From Seriola aureovittata (Eukaryota > Chordata > Actinopteri > Carangiformes > Carangidae): a stretch of DNA of 64,000 bases. Where the stretch lies: the NCBI RefSeq assembly GCF_021018895.1, contig NC_079368.1, positions 8,492,001 to 8,556,000 of the forward strand, given 5' to 3'. Position numbers and translations under genes: made by a program. Below the pieces are notes generated by a model, which was not told where the DNA came from, ran no database searches, and saw nothing but the letters and a program-made list of their open reading frames with translations. Within the stretch, counting starts at the first letter, position 1. The number at the start of each line of letters is the position of its first letter. Below are positions 24,795-34,912 of the stretch, in pieces.

Positions 24795-25141
24795 ACACAT
24801 CACATGTTCCACCTACAGCGTCCTGATGCGTGTATACAGTAAATGCATGTTGACATTATATTGTTTGTCAACATATTACTGTTTTGAACTGACCAGGTAG
24901 CGGCAGTGCAGCGCTGAATACGACTCTTAACACTCACCGGCTAACTGTTTATAGGGGAATAATCGCTGATATATATTTGTCTCATGATTGTGTGCATACA
25001 CCAAACATGAGTTGAGTGAATGCTAGAATAAAGAAGCGGGGATAAAATGGTACAACACTGCAGGAAGAGTGTGCATGTAGATGTTTTAACATGGTTTCAC
25101 TGTGACATAATGTAGCTGCAGCTGCTGCTGGCGTGGAAAAT

Positions 25142-25147
25142 TTTATT
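25142..25147 (-). terminator. Poly(A) signal for the minus-strand exon at 25.3 kb
   Basis: TTTATT on the plus strand is AATAAA on the minus strand, 186 nt beyond the stop codon at 25333. Directly upstream on the minus strand lies a small perfect hairpin (arms TAAGCATT/AATGCTTA, 3-nt loop, plus-strand 25147-25165). Confidence 0.45.
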
Positions 25148-25332
25148 AAGCATTCTTAATGCTTATGTATAAATTTAGGGGAATTTACGGTCCCTTCTTT
25201 CTTCTTTTTTTTTTTTCCTGTCCATCCCGTCTTTGGTAATCAAACAAACAGCCCCTGAAAGAAGCGTACTGTGATGGTACAGGAACACCATAGGGTACAT
25301 ATGTGTTTGCATCCATGTGTGTGACGAGCAAA

Positions 25333-25554
25333 CTAAATAGGACATTGTGTTACACAACTAACCCCTTCCTGACATTGCTGAAGCTGGAGTGGCTCCAAGG
25401 CTTGCAGGCGCTCCAGCTCCTCTTGGTTATCTAGGTCACAGCCTCTGAGGAGAAGAGCCTCAGCAGCAGCAGCAGCAGCCCTGCATGACACACGCTTCAC
25501 TCTCCTGTCTGTCTGAATCTCCCTGCATAGGCTTGACAAAACCTCAACACTGGC
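25333..25554 (-). CDS. Candidate terminal exon of an unidentified gene (partial)
   Basis: The minus strand has a long pyrimidine tract and then ACCAAG|GCCAGTG, opening a 74-codon frame that ends in TAG. It begins ASVEVLSSLCREIQTDRRVK. The middle has a run of six alanines from a (GCT)n tract, then AEALLLRGCDLDNQEELERL and an LEPLQLQQCQ segment that looks helical and possibly coiled-coil. Leucine and glutamate are enriched, as in real coding sequence, and a poly(A) signal follows. I do not recognise the protein. It is not NTMT1, the tail-to-tail neighbour of ASB6 in human. Upstream exons could not be placed. A microsatellite-driven chance frame remains possible. Confidence 0.38.
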   Translation of the reverse strand, partial: ASVEVLSSLCREIQTDRRVKRVSCRAAAAAAEALLLRGCDLDNQEELERLQALEPLQLQQCQEGVSCVTQCPI

Positions 25555-27030
25555 CTTGGTCGAATGAGGGAGAGAGGGAGGGAGAGGGGTTGCAGGAGGC
25601 AGAAGAGTGGAAAAAAAGAAAAAAAACATTAAAGATACAGAGACGGCATATATGGAATGGTTGTGGGAGCACTCATGGAGGACACATGGAAATGGAAATG
25701 GCAATGTTGGATTACATTTATACAATACACTAGCTGTAGGAACATAATCCACCCAACCAACAATCACAATGCTGGGAAGAAAAAAAAAACATTCTTCTTC
25801 CACAGAGTCCAATCCCTGCTTGTAGAAGGTGATAGAATAGAGATAGTGGGGGGAGGGCTAAGCCAGTACTCTCCATCCAGCATTTATTGGAAAACTGTGC
25901 GAGTGAAGCTTGGTACTGAAATTAGTTATTGATCTATTCTCTCCCTGAAGCCCATGGGTCTTTCCCACCACACCTGCTCATTCTCTCATAGCCTTTTCTT
26001 TCACCGCAACCCATTGTAGCTTTCAACCTTTGCTTCGAGCTTCAGTGTCATTTTGCCTGTTTAGTGGTTCTTTTATTTTCTCCAAATCACCTTCTCACGC
26101 GGAGAAGTTATCTCAAAATGAGATCCTGATAATGTGATATCTACTAGAAAGTTTGATGTTTAAAAAGTAAAATCTGAATGAGCTTTGGAGGCAGTGAACA
26201 GCTCAAGACTGGTTGACAAAACAACACTTTTTAGTTACAACTTTTTTTTCTTCATAGTGTAGAAAGTGAGGACAATTATTCCAAAACTAACTTACTGAAT
26301 TATGACACAATCAAACCTTATATGTAACTTCCTTGGTCTTTATTTCAATATGTAGTTATTTCTTTACATAATGTTCTTCTCAGTATGAGCCAGTTCCTGA
26401 CACCATCTTTTCTCATCATACGCACCACAGACTGAAGAATATGGAAGTTTCATTCACGTCATACTTGCAAGAAATGTAATGCAGCACAAGGGCATTTAAT
26501 AACACATAAGATGACACTAAGATGAAATAATGAGCAAAAAATAAAACCCACTGCACTGCGTGTTGCCTGCCAGGAGCCATGGAGAATAATACCAATTTGC
26601 TTTTGAAAAGCTATAGGAAATGTTTCAAATGTATACAGTTTTTTTGTTTATGTCGGTTGCTTGTTGGCTGAGTTCCTAGTCTGGCCCTAACTTTTTCATT
26701 AACCACCACGTCACCAACTGAAAGACATTGTGGTCTGTGCCAGGCCTTTTCTTCTATAGAGCAGAGCCTGTGCAGAATGTGCATCTCCTTGTCTTTCACT
26801 AGACATTGTCTAGACACGGGATAATTGCAGACATCACTGAACACTCAGCTGCTGCCTGAGACCTCATGGGAGTTGAGGTGGACTTTGGAGGGAAATGGCC
26901 AGCAGTCAGCGAGGGGGTCACGCCGCAACACACGCATGCGTGTTCATGTGCTTGCCTGTACATCTATACATACTGCTCTGGATGTGTTTGGTGGTGTGAA
27001 GGCAAGCATGGATTCGTCCGTGTGTGTGTG

Positions 27031-27066
27031 GGAGAGAGAGAGAGAGAGAGAAAGAGAAAGAGAGAG
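27031..27066. repeat. (GA)n tract
   Basis: GAGAGA with a few A interruptions over about 36 bp, purine-only on the plus strand. Confidence 0.9.
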
Positions 27067-27340
27067 CATAGACATTGAAACACACAGTGCTCATAACCGC
27101 AGATGTGGTGACTTCATCAGAAAAAAATGTACCCCCGTCCTATTGCTCCACTAACGTTGATGGAGCTCACCAAAATTAATGGCTGTTAATACTAAGAGAA
27201 GAAAGCAAATTCTCACTGGATATCAACATATTCTGCACTTCTGTTGGTTTCCATACAGTCTCCTATAAGATTATTGTTGTTTGGCTTATACACTTTTAAG
27301 TGTGGAGCTTTGAATGGGCGTGTGTGTGTGTTGTGGGGGT

Positions 27341-27373
27341 GTCGGTTGGTCTGTCGGTTGGTCTGTCGGTTGA
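27341..27373. repeat. 12-bp tandem repeat
   Basis: The unit GGTCTGTCGGTT is present as nearly three exact copies and is preceded by a GT-rich stretch. It is a small minisatellite with no coding role seen. Confidence 0.85.
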
Positions 27374-28761
27374 GAGATGGTCGCAGGTCGCGGAGTTCAC
27401 CCAGGGCATAGGACTAATCTCAGTGGGGGTGGATTGGATGCAGGATAACTGAATCCTGTTGGGGCAGGCCACCGTCTCATTCTGCTCCAAGTGTTGGTTC
27501 CTCCTTCAGACTGACACATACTGACTGCTATGTTCACCAGTCATAAGATTGGGGTCATAATGGGGTTTTTGTTTGCTAGATATATTTTTTGGGGGGAAAC
27601 TATGTTAAGATATAAATGTCATAACTTGTCAGAAAATTGGGTGAAATACTTTTTTTGTCCACTATACTATCTTATATATGTATATGGGGTTCTTTTTTTT
27701 TTAGGTACCATTCCAGAACGTGTTCTACTACATGCCGATTGTTTTTTTCTGTTGAGCTTACGTGTCTGCGCTCTTCCAGTCTCTTTGGAGAGAAAGAAAA
27801 AACAGCTCCAACAAGTCAAGTAACCAGACTGTTACATACAAGTATTAACACAAGTCTGTTTTTGTTCGTCAAGGGGTAATCATATGAGAGTGTAGCACAC
27901 CAAAAAGTTACAATTCCATACTCCAACTCCTATTTTAGAAGCACTCAAATCCACCACCCTCTACATTTCTACAACTGACGCCATTTCACAGAAATTCCAG
28001 ACAACTGGCGCCTGAGCTCTGCCTCCAAGAAGGACATGATGAATAGGACACACCCTTGGTATGCTAGTGAATGGTAGAATATATGGCACACTGCAGTGTT
28101 ACAGCCTAGATTCATTACAGCCTCTCGTCCTAACTCTTTTCAGTGTCGTTTTCTCTGCTTTTCTCCCCCTTGCGTTTCATGCTGCTCGCCTATTTTTAAA
28201 AGCTTGAATTTGAGTGAAATGCACTGAGGCACCAGTAAGGCGAGCTACAGCTCTTTCCAGCGCTGGTTCCTGATCCACCTCTTTGTTGTGGTCTATGCAT
28301 GCCTGCTCTAGTCACATGACTGCGTTTCTATGGCAACTCGGGTTTGAGTAATCATTTGCGTTACGACCTTTATTCCCTTGAGGAAAGGGGAGGGGGAGGT
28401 TAGACTGAGCCTGTAGAAAGAGGGAGCAAGAGGAAAGAGAAAAGACAGGCAGAAGGGGAGCGGCAGAGAGGCGCAGGGAAGGAAAATAGGCAAAAAACAA
28501 CGGCTGTAGAGGGAAAATCTTGCCTTTTCTTTTGCCTTTATATTTTGTATGTTGTCTCTTTCTCTTCATACTGCACGCCAACCTCTTCTTCACCATATTC
28601 AGTGGTCGGGGGGGGGGGGGGAGAGACAAAAGCCTGCCACTAAACACTGGGTGGTGTGCTTCAGTTTCACCATTATATCTTTTGTGTTGTGAGTCACTCT
28701 GACTGGGGCAGGCGAGTGAGTTTGGTTGGAGAGGCAGCAGGCATGTATGTTTCATAAGGGC

Positions 28762-28763
<2 letters not shown>

Positions 28764-28815
<52 letters not shown>
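28764..28815. repeat. (CA)n microsatellite
   Basis: An uninterrupted CA run of about 52 bp. It is followed 150 bp later by a CT-only stretch (28969-29028). Confidence 0.95.
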
Positions 28816-28817
<2 letters not shown>

Positions 28818-29613
28818 CCCCTTCGTTTCTTCTCAGAGGAAAAGCAGCACTGTGCCACATGTGCAAGTCTCAGCAGAAACAGATTCTGTATGTTCCTGTT
28901 TCTTGCTCTCCCGGCTGCGTTGTCATGGTTACCGAGCTAGTCCACCAAGGCACGCAGCTCCTCTCACTCTCTCTCACTCTCTCTCTCTCTCTCTCCCTCC
29001 CTCTCTCCCTCCCTCTCTCCCTCTCTTCACCGTTGGGTGATTCAACCCATCAGTTGGGTTGTGTCATCTCCTAGATGGAGTTTCTAGCTCCCACATCTCT
29101 TAAATGGAGTTTTTCAGTTGTGCCTGTATACCAATTGGATTCTAGTTTGAGAAAATGGAATAATTGTGTGTGTGTGTATGTGTGTGTGGGTGTGGGTGGG
29201 GTAAATGGGTGGGTTTTGTGGGTGTCTTTTATCAGCAGTGGGGGGGGGATCCAGCATTGACAGGAGGTGGGCTCGACTGGGGGGCTGGTGATAGACACTA
29301 TGGGGGTTGTGGAGGTGGTGGTGGTGGTGGTGCTGGCTGCTTCCAGGTGCCTGTGACTGGGGCTGAATATGAATGAGGGGCCCCGGTTCTCCAGAGATGG
29401 CGGCTGGGGAGAGAGCTGCTAAAACCAGAGACCAGTGGAGCCTGGCTGGTTGAGAGGCCCCCACAAGCTGCTGACAGGAGCTGGAGCTAGCCATCACGTT
29501 AATTAGCGTTTTTACTCTAGCAGCGGCAAATAGGGGGAGTGGGTTAGAGAGGGATGTGGGGGTGGTATATGACTCATAGACACTGTATGGTTTATTCATG
29601 ATGGAGGAAGGGG

Positions 29614-29614
<1 letters not shown>

Positions 29615-29704
<90 letters not shown>
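29615..29704. repeat. (TG)n-(GA)n compound microsatellite
   Basis: About 72 bp of TG passes directly into about 18 bp of GA. A shorter TG/GGT-rich array lies at 29165-29340. The long frames across it are microsatellite translations. Confidence 0.95.
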
Positions 29705-29947
29705 GAAACAGACATTTGATTTGCGCACAGTTCTCTGTGTGCGTGCGTGTGTGAGTGTGTGTGTGTTGCCTTAGTAGATCACTGATTGGCACCAAGCCAA
29801 GATATTATTATGTCTTGAACATAATATCAGACATTCATTGTTATTTTCTCTTTTTTTTCTTCTTTTTTTCCCCACAATTTTACAATACACATCTGAAATA
29901 AATTCCTTTTATTCGAAACTGGATCTTTCCTGTGATTTTGTGATACA

Positions 29948-30042
29948 TACAGTCAGGTCCAAAAGTCTGAAACCACTTTCCCATTCAAGTGAATGGGAAA
30001 TGGGCTACTGAAGACTGTCAGACTATTGGACCCAACCGTATA
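29948..30042. mobile_element. Miniature TIR element (MITE) with palindromic core
   Basis: The 95-bp unit begins TACAGTCAGGTCC and ends GGACCCAACCGTATA, giving imperfect inverted ends (TACAGTCAGGTCC versus TACGGTTGGGTCC in reverse complement). The interior holds a perfect palindrome, CCCATTCA-AG-TGAATGGG. The ends recall Tc1/mariner-derived MITEs that begin ACAGTCAGGTCCATAAATAT in fishes. There is no coding capacity. Confidence 0.6.
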
Positions 30043-30469
30043 TGTAACAGGAAGTTTTTCACAACACATGCTAAGATAAAGTTAATACGAGCCACAGACT
30101 AGGAGTTGTTATTATTTATTTCTGTTTATTTCCGTATTACATTATTGATCACAGGCGTTTGAGGCCTGTCTGGGAAGCATCAGACTGATGAAATGGGTTA
30201 AAGGTGCCTCTCTCATGGGTGACCTGACCTTGTCTCCTCTGCCTCAGCCCCTGACAGTGATCCTCACCCCCCGGAGAGATGCACAGGATCAATAGATTGG
30301 TCTTTTACCCACACCAATCACCCAGGACTCCCTATCCAGGTCGAGCAGAGCTGAGGAGAGGAGCTGCTGCAATATATAGAACATTCCAGAAGAAGCATCT
30401 CCTCCTCAGTCTGTTAGCTTGCTTCATGCCAGAGCAGGGATACGAAGGCTTGTGTGCTTGTTTGTTTGT

Positions 30470-30473
<4 letters not shown>

Positions 30474-30529
<56 letters not shown>
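30474..30529. repeat. (GT)n microsatellite
   Basis: An uninterrupted GT run of about 56 bp that ends in TATATAA. Confidence 0.95.
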
Positions 30530-30533
<4 letters not shown>

Positions 30534-30599
30534 AGAGGCTGTAAGGGGGAGTTACATTACAGCTATGCTATTGTCTAATTGTCTCCTCTTATCATTAGT

Positions 30600-31060
30600 G
30601 ACAACCATGACCTCTGTTATTGGCATATCTGCATTCTGCCTGCACTGCAGAGCCTCCACCACACTACTCGCAGCGTTTTCTCTCCCAAGAGCGGCAAGGC
30701 CCATGCCTCATAAATACAAACACAATCTCTCCTACACCTCCTGACTGCAGGACAGGACTCCACACATATCTGCCCGTGGAGCGCAGCCCATTTGCATACA
30801 TATTAAAGTGACGCCTCAGAAAAAAGGAAGAGAGAGAAAGAGGGGGGAAGAGTGAAGGAGGGGAGGGAAGGGGAGGGGAGGGGGAGAGAGAGAGAGCGGG
30901 TATATGCAAACAAGGCTTTCATCTAATATGCAAGAACCGGCATTGCTCTGGCATAAATCTGCATCTGAGCTCAGGCAAAGAGAGCAGAGCCCATTTGACA
31001 GTAAATGGGCTAGGGATGGCTGTCAGATGCACAGGGGAACACTGCGTTACCCCACAGAGA
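30600..31060. promoter_or_regulatory. Possible regulatory / conserved non-coding block
   Basis: Outside the GA-rich tract (30830-30897) the block is non-repetitive. It contains an octamer ATTTGCAT with TACATATTAAAG next to it (about 30790-30806), and later repeated CCCATTTGACAG and CTGTCAGATG words typical of POU and TALE-homeodomain binding. The block sits in the gene-poor interval upstream of ier5l. A regulatory role is inferred from motifs only. Confidence 0.25.
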
Positions 31061-31196
31061 ACAGGGGCGATTGATCAGTATGGTGTGTCACATATAGCAA
31101 GAACAACAAGGTAACAATAGTACATACTAAGTAAAACCTATGGAGGGAATTAGAGTAGAAAAAAAAATGAGAGTATGTCCAGAGAATATGGAATGC

Positions 31197-31415
31197 TTAA
31201 AGGAATAGTTCAACGTTTTGAGCAATACGCTTGTTTGTTGTTTAGTATTTATGGATTAAACAAACATATAACCATAACTTGTTAATTAGTCAATTTTAGA
31301 GGCACTGGTAGGTACAATGTGTTACCTTTGGACATGTTGGGGAATGAGAGTGAGAGTGGATCTATCTTCTCATTTCACTCTCAGCAAGAAAGCAAGTGTA
31401 ATTAGAACATGTTAG
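31197..31415. repeat. Short TIR-type repeat copy
   Basis: It starts 'taaaggaatagttcaacgtt' and continues with 'ttttagaggcactggtaggt' and 'gttacctttggacat'. This is the canonical word order of a teleost foldback repeat, related to the pieces at 14.8 and 32.3 kb. It has no ORF and is diverged and partly deleted. Confidence 0.6.
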
Positions 31416-32334
31416 TGAGCTGGCACGTCATTCAGAGATTAAGGTATATGGACCAAACTACACATAAACTTTATACTTGTTAAACATAAGCATGTTACCA
31501 TTATAGCTGTGAGCATTTTAGCATGATGATATTAACTTTCAGCTAAGAAGCACGGCAGAGCCACACAGAAGCACGAGCACAGCTATAGACTCGTAGGCAA
31601 CATTCACACCAACATTCAAAAATAATGCAGTCCTCATTCATTTGAACAGGGGAAGTGTTCTGATTGTCCAAAACACTGCTGCATCGTGTATTTGTAAAAG
31701 TGTACGTAAAAGTTAAATGTGTGTTTATTTCGTTTTTATCATATTCAATCCATACAATCATCTTCAAACAAAAAAAGACCATTTGACAAAAAGACAAAAC
31801 AAAATCTCGGTGGCAACAAACATTAAAGAGCCTCTTTATTTATTTATTTATTGGAACTTGACCTGCTTATTTATATGGAAAATATTACATTCAATGCTAA
31901 TGGACTAAAAAGAAACCACAAGTACAATAATTCAAAACAGTATTCAGACACTACATTGAATCATTGCATGGACTAAAGAGTAGTAAAGCAATGAAAACAG
32001 TGGAAACTTGTGAAGCCTAAAATATTTTTCTTTAAGTTGAATCTGGTTCAGTTCTTCTTGCAGTGTCACATACACGCAGGCGTGCGTCACGGTTGGATTA
32101 CTTTGTAACATGAACGCTGTATTTTTGTTGTTCACTTTGAGATCATCGCGACTAAAGATAAGTTGTAGAATCCTCTAGTCTTCGAGTATTACGAACCACT
32201 GTTTTGGCTCCAAATAAGCTTTTCAACACATAAATTCCTACCCCCAACTGGACTTTTCAGATTATTTTTTTCATTGTCTCACTGGTATTTGAAAAAAATA
32301 TGACCCCAAAAAGCGTGGCTTTTTCAATGTGATC

Positions 32335-32490
32335 ATGTCCTTAGATTTGGTTTACCTTTAGACACAGCCAGGCTAGTTTTTTGCCCCAGTTTCAAGTCAT
32401 TATGCTAATCTAGGCTAACTGGGTGTCGCTACAGCTACATATTTATCATACACATAACTGAGTGGTATAAATCTCCTCATCCAAAAAACA
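32335..32490. repeat. Second copy of the same TIR-type repeat (right half)
   Basis: It holds 'tttacctttagacacagcca', 'gccccagtttcaagtcatta' and 'atgctaatctaggctaact'. These are the right-half words of the repeat whose left half is seen at 31.2 kb. The two may be separate insertions or one element split by about 900 bp of later sequence. Confidence 0.55.
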
Positions 32491-32871
32491 TATTTAACCA
32501 AAACATAGAGCTGTTCCTGTCCTGTATGTATGCCGCATGATGATCCCATCATCTTGTACTGAGAAGTGCAAGATAATGGGATGTTTAACACCTCAACAAC
32601 ATTTTTGCACAAACATAAGTAGAGCACATGATGGCAGTGCTAAAGCAATAAAAAGTGCACTAGTGAAACTTTACTTACTGTCTTCAGAATCTGGAGTGCT
32701 GCCATGAGCTCTGGGTTTCCCCTAACTCTGTGAGTATTTCATGTTGGACACCCTTGAACTCCCTTTCCTGTTTTCCTGCCTGAGCATGTCGCATTGAAGC
32801 ACGCCATTCTGTCTGTACAGGTGATCTTACGCACAGGAAATGGAAACTCTGAATGTGCATGTGTTGCGTGT

Positions 32872-32877
<6 letters not shown>

Positions 32878-32912
<35 letters not shown>

Positions 32913-32949
32913 GTGTTTGTGCGTGTGTGTGTTGGAGTAGTCGGGGAGG

Positions 32950-33017
<68 letters not shown>
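32878..33017. repeat. Paired (TG)n microsatellites
   Basis: Two TG arrays (32878-32911 and 32953-33017) are separated by about 40 bp of TG-like but interrupted sequence, probably one old array broken by mutation. Confidence 0.95.
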
Positions 33018-33018
<1 letters not shown>

Positions 33019-33309
33019 GGGGGGGTGAAACAGGATATGTTGGGAATAACACAAAGCACAAAAAGTGTCACATGATCTGAAACACAGGGTAGATTTATTT
33101 GGCTTCAGAAAGAATCTGTTGCATGTGGTTTGGAGGAGAGAATGTTTTCCTTCTTTGCTCTCAGTGTGCTCAGACACAACACATGGAAACATTTTCTGGG
33201 AGGCCATGGGTCTGTGAAAAAAAAAAAAAAAAAAGCTCCAGACATTTTATTTCTTCTCCCTCTTTTCATAGTTTTTTTGGGTCCTTTTTTTTCTCAAACT
33301 GATTGAATT

Positions 33310-33620
33310 ACATACATCTGCTTGCCACATGTAGAAATATTCCCCTAATGAATATTTGTGATGCACTCTGGGATCGTGACGTGCAATTAGCAGATATGTT
33401 AATACTTTATTTTGGTGAGAATCAACGGTTAGGGTGCTCTACCAAGTGGTGGGCTTTTCTCTCTTTCCATGCGAGTGTGTCGGGGATATATCAATGAACA
33501 TCCTATTTACGGCCTCTATTTCAGTCTGTAATAAATACACCTCCACTCACATGAGACAGTTGCATGTCTGCTCTATTGTCTGCCATAAATATGCTGGAAG
33601 GGTTGGTTAAATATTGATAA
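33310..33620. promoter_or_regulatory. Possible conserved non-coding element
   Basis: The block has non-repetitive, homeodomain-rich text (CCCCTAATGAATATTTG, GCAATTAGCAGATATGTTAA, GGTTAAATATTGATAAC). It lies between a T-rich run and a C-rich/CA-rich array, and its texture contrasts with both. A further short block at 33845-33925 (TTATGCATATTGCATATG, Oct-like) may belong to it. The assignment is speculative. Confidence 0.25.
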
Positions 33621-33709
33621 CACCAATTTTCTGCCCCCCCCCCCCCCACCCCCATCTCTCCCTCCCTCCCTCTCCCCAACCTACCCCACACACCCTCTCT
33701 CCATCACCA

Positions 33710-33784
33710 CCACACACACAAACACGTACGCACACGCACAGCACAGCACATCACATCACATCACACACACACACACACACACAC
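33710..33784. repeat. (CA)n-rich microsatellite
   Basis: CACACA is interspersed with CACATCA units after a C/CT-rich stretch (33634-33700). The array is imperfect. Confidence 0.9.
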
Positions 33785-34728
33785 ATACCAAACCCCTCCT
33801 TCTCTCTCTCCTATCTGTCGGTTATTTCACCCTCACAGTAACCTTGCTTATGCATATTGCATATGTAAATAAAGCACCCCGCCTCTGAAGTAATTGTGTG
33901 CATCTTCTACAGAGCTGCATATCTCAGCTCTGTGTTTAAGGGGAAGCACTATGGAAAAACTGAATTCTCTTTGTTTAACAGTGATTCTTTTCTGTTTGGA
34001 CTCACGCACAAACTCAACAACTATAGATGTATTGATAAGAAAAGCTCTGAAAGTGCAACCTTCCATCTTTGTTTCAGTTTTTTAGTTAAGAACGAGTTGG
34101 TTAGGGGCGGGGCTGAGTCCTTTGTAAGGAAAGGAAGACTATACTTAAAGTCATTTATTAACACAGAGATTTTCAAGTTACTACGAATATGTAATTTTTA
34201 GGATGAATACTGATGTCAAAACATGGTTTAAATGTAAAAAGGGTAAGATGAGAGCGGCTGTGTTAAAGGGGTTATTAAATGCCAGCTCATATCACAGCTC
34301 ATTTATTTAACTGTGAATTATCAACTGAGTTTGTTGTCTGTCAAAGCTGCAGTGATTTTTTTCTTTGCGAAACTCAAGAGAGTAGAGGTGTGTGGTGGAA
34401 AAGAATTGTGTGTTATGTTTAAAAAAAATAAAAATAAAAAAAAAAAAAAAGTTTTCTCTTGTCTCAAAACGAAATGTCTCAATATAGTGAGTCTTTGTTA
34501 CCTAGATTATTTCCTTTAATTATCAAATTCAGCAGAAGTTTCATTGGAACCAGGAGTTCAGCAGGAACAAGGGTACAGCCTACAACAAGATGCTTGGATC
34601 AGATTTACAAATTCAGATTGATGATCTTAATCCATAAAATAAAACACTGCACTATACTGTACTACATCACCAATAATACTGTTTGTAGTGACCAGAAAAA
34701 CAGTAACATGTAGTAATGCTTACCATGC

Positions 34729-34912
34729 TTTGAATGGTTTTCTAAGCTATTTTTGTGGGTTACAAGTGTGAATGATTTCCTTTTTTTAAATTATGGAACA
34801 ATGCTAATATAAATTTTAAAATGTGAAATTTGGTTTTGGTTTTCAAAAGAATGGTTTGCAGAGCTATTTTTCAGGGTAACAAGTATGAACGATTTCTTTT
34901 ATCTTTTTTGGT
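34729..34912. repeat. Diverged tandem duplication, period about 120 bp
   Basis: GAATGGTTTTCTAAGCTATT...TTACAAGTGTGAATGATTTC (34729-34790) is matched by GAATGGTTTGCAGAGCTATT...TAACAAGTATGAACGATTTC (34849-34908), at roughly 80 percent identity by eye. The spacer between the copies is AT-rich. No protein frame spans it. Confidence 0.65.

Noticed and set aside
26611..26844. Minus-strand frame with SRQCLVKDKEMHILHRLCSI and RPQCLSVGDVVVNEKVRARL, looking protein-like and possibly an upstream exon of the 25.3-kb gene.
   Set aside because: There is no convincing donor at its end and only a weak acceptor (GTGTCTAG). It was not recognised as any family, so it was left out until transcript data exist.
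29114..29728. 204-codon minus-strand frame rich in His, Pro and Ser.
   Set aside because: Both ends are (TG)n arrays and the His run comes from GGT repeats. There are no splice sites or family motifs in the middle part (VMASSSSCQQLVGASQ...), though that part alone is not obviously low-complexity.
31655..31690. Possible miR-219 (TGATTGTCCAAA matches its first 12 bases).
   Set aside because: The match stops after 12 bases, the remaining mature sequence differs and no complementary arm is found within 80 bp.
32684..33207. Long Thr-His and Val-Cys repeat frames.
   Set aside because: They are translations of (TG)n/(CA)n microsatellites.
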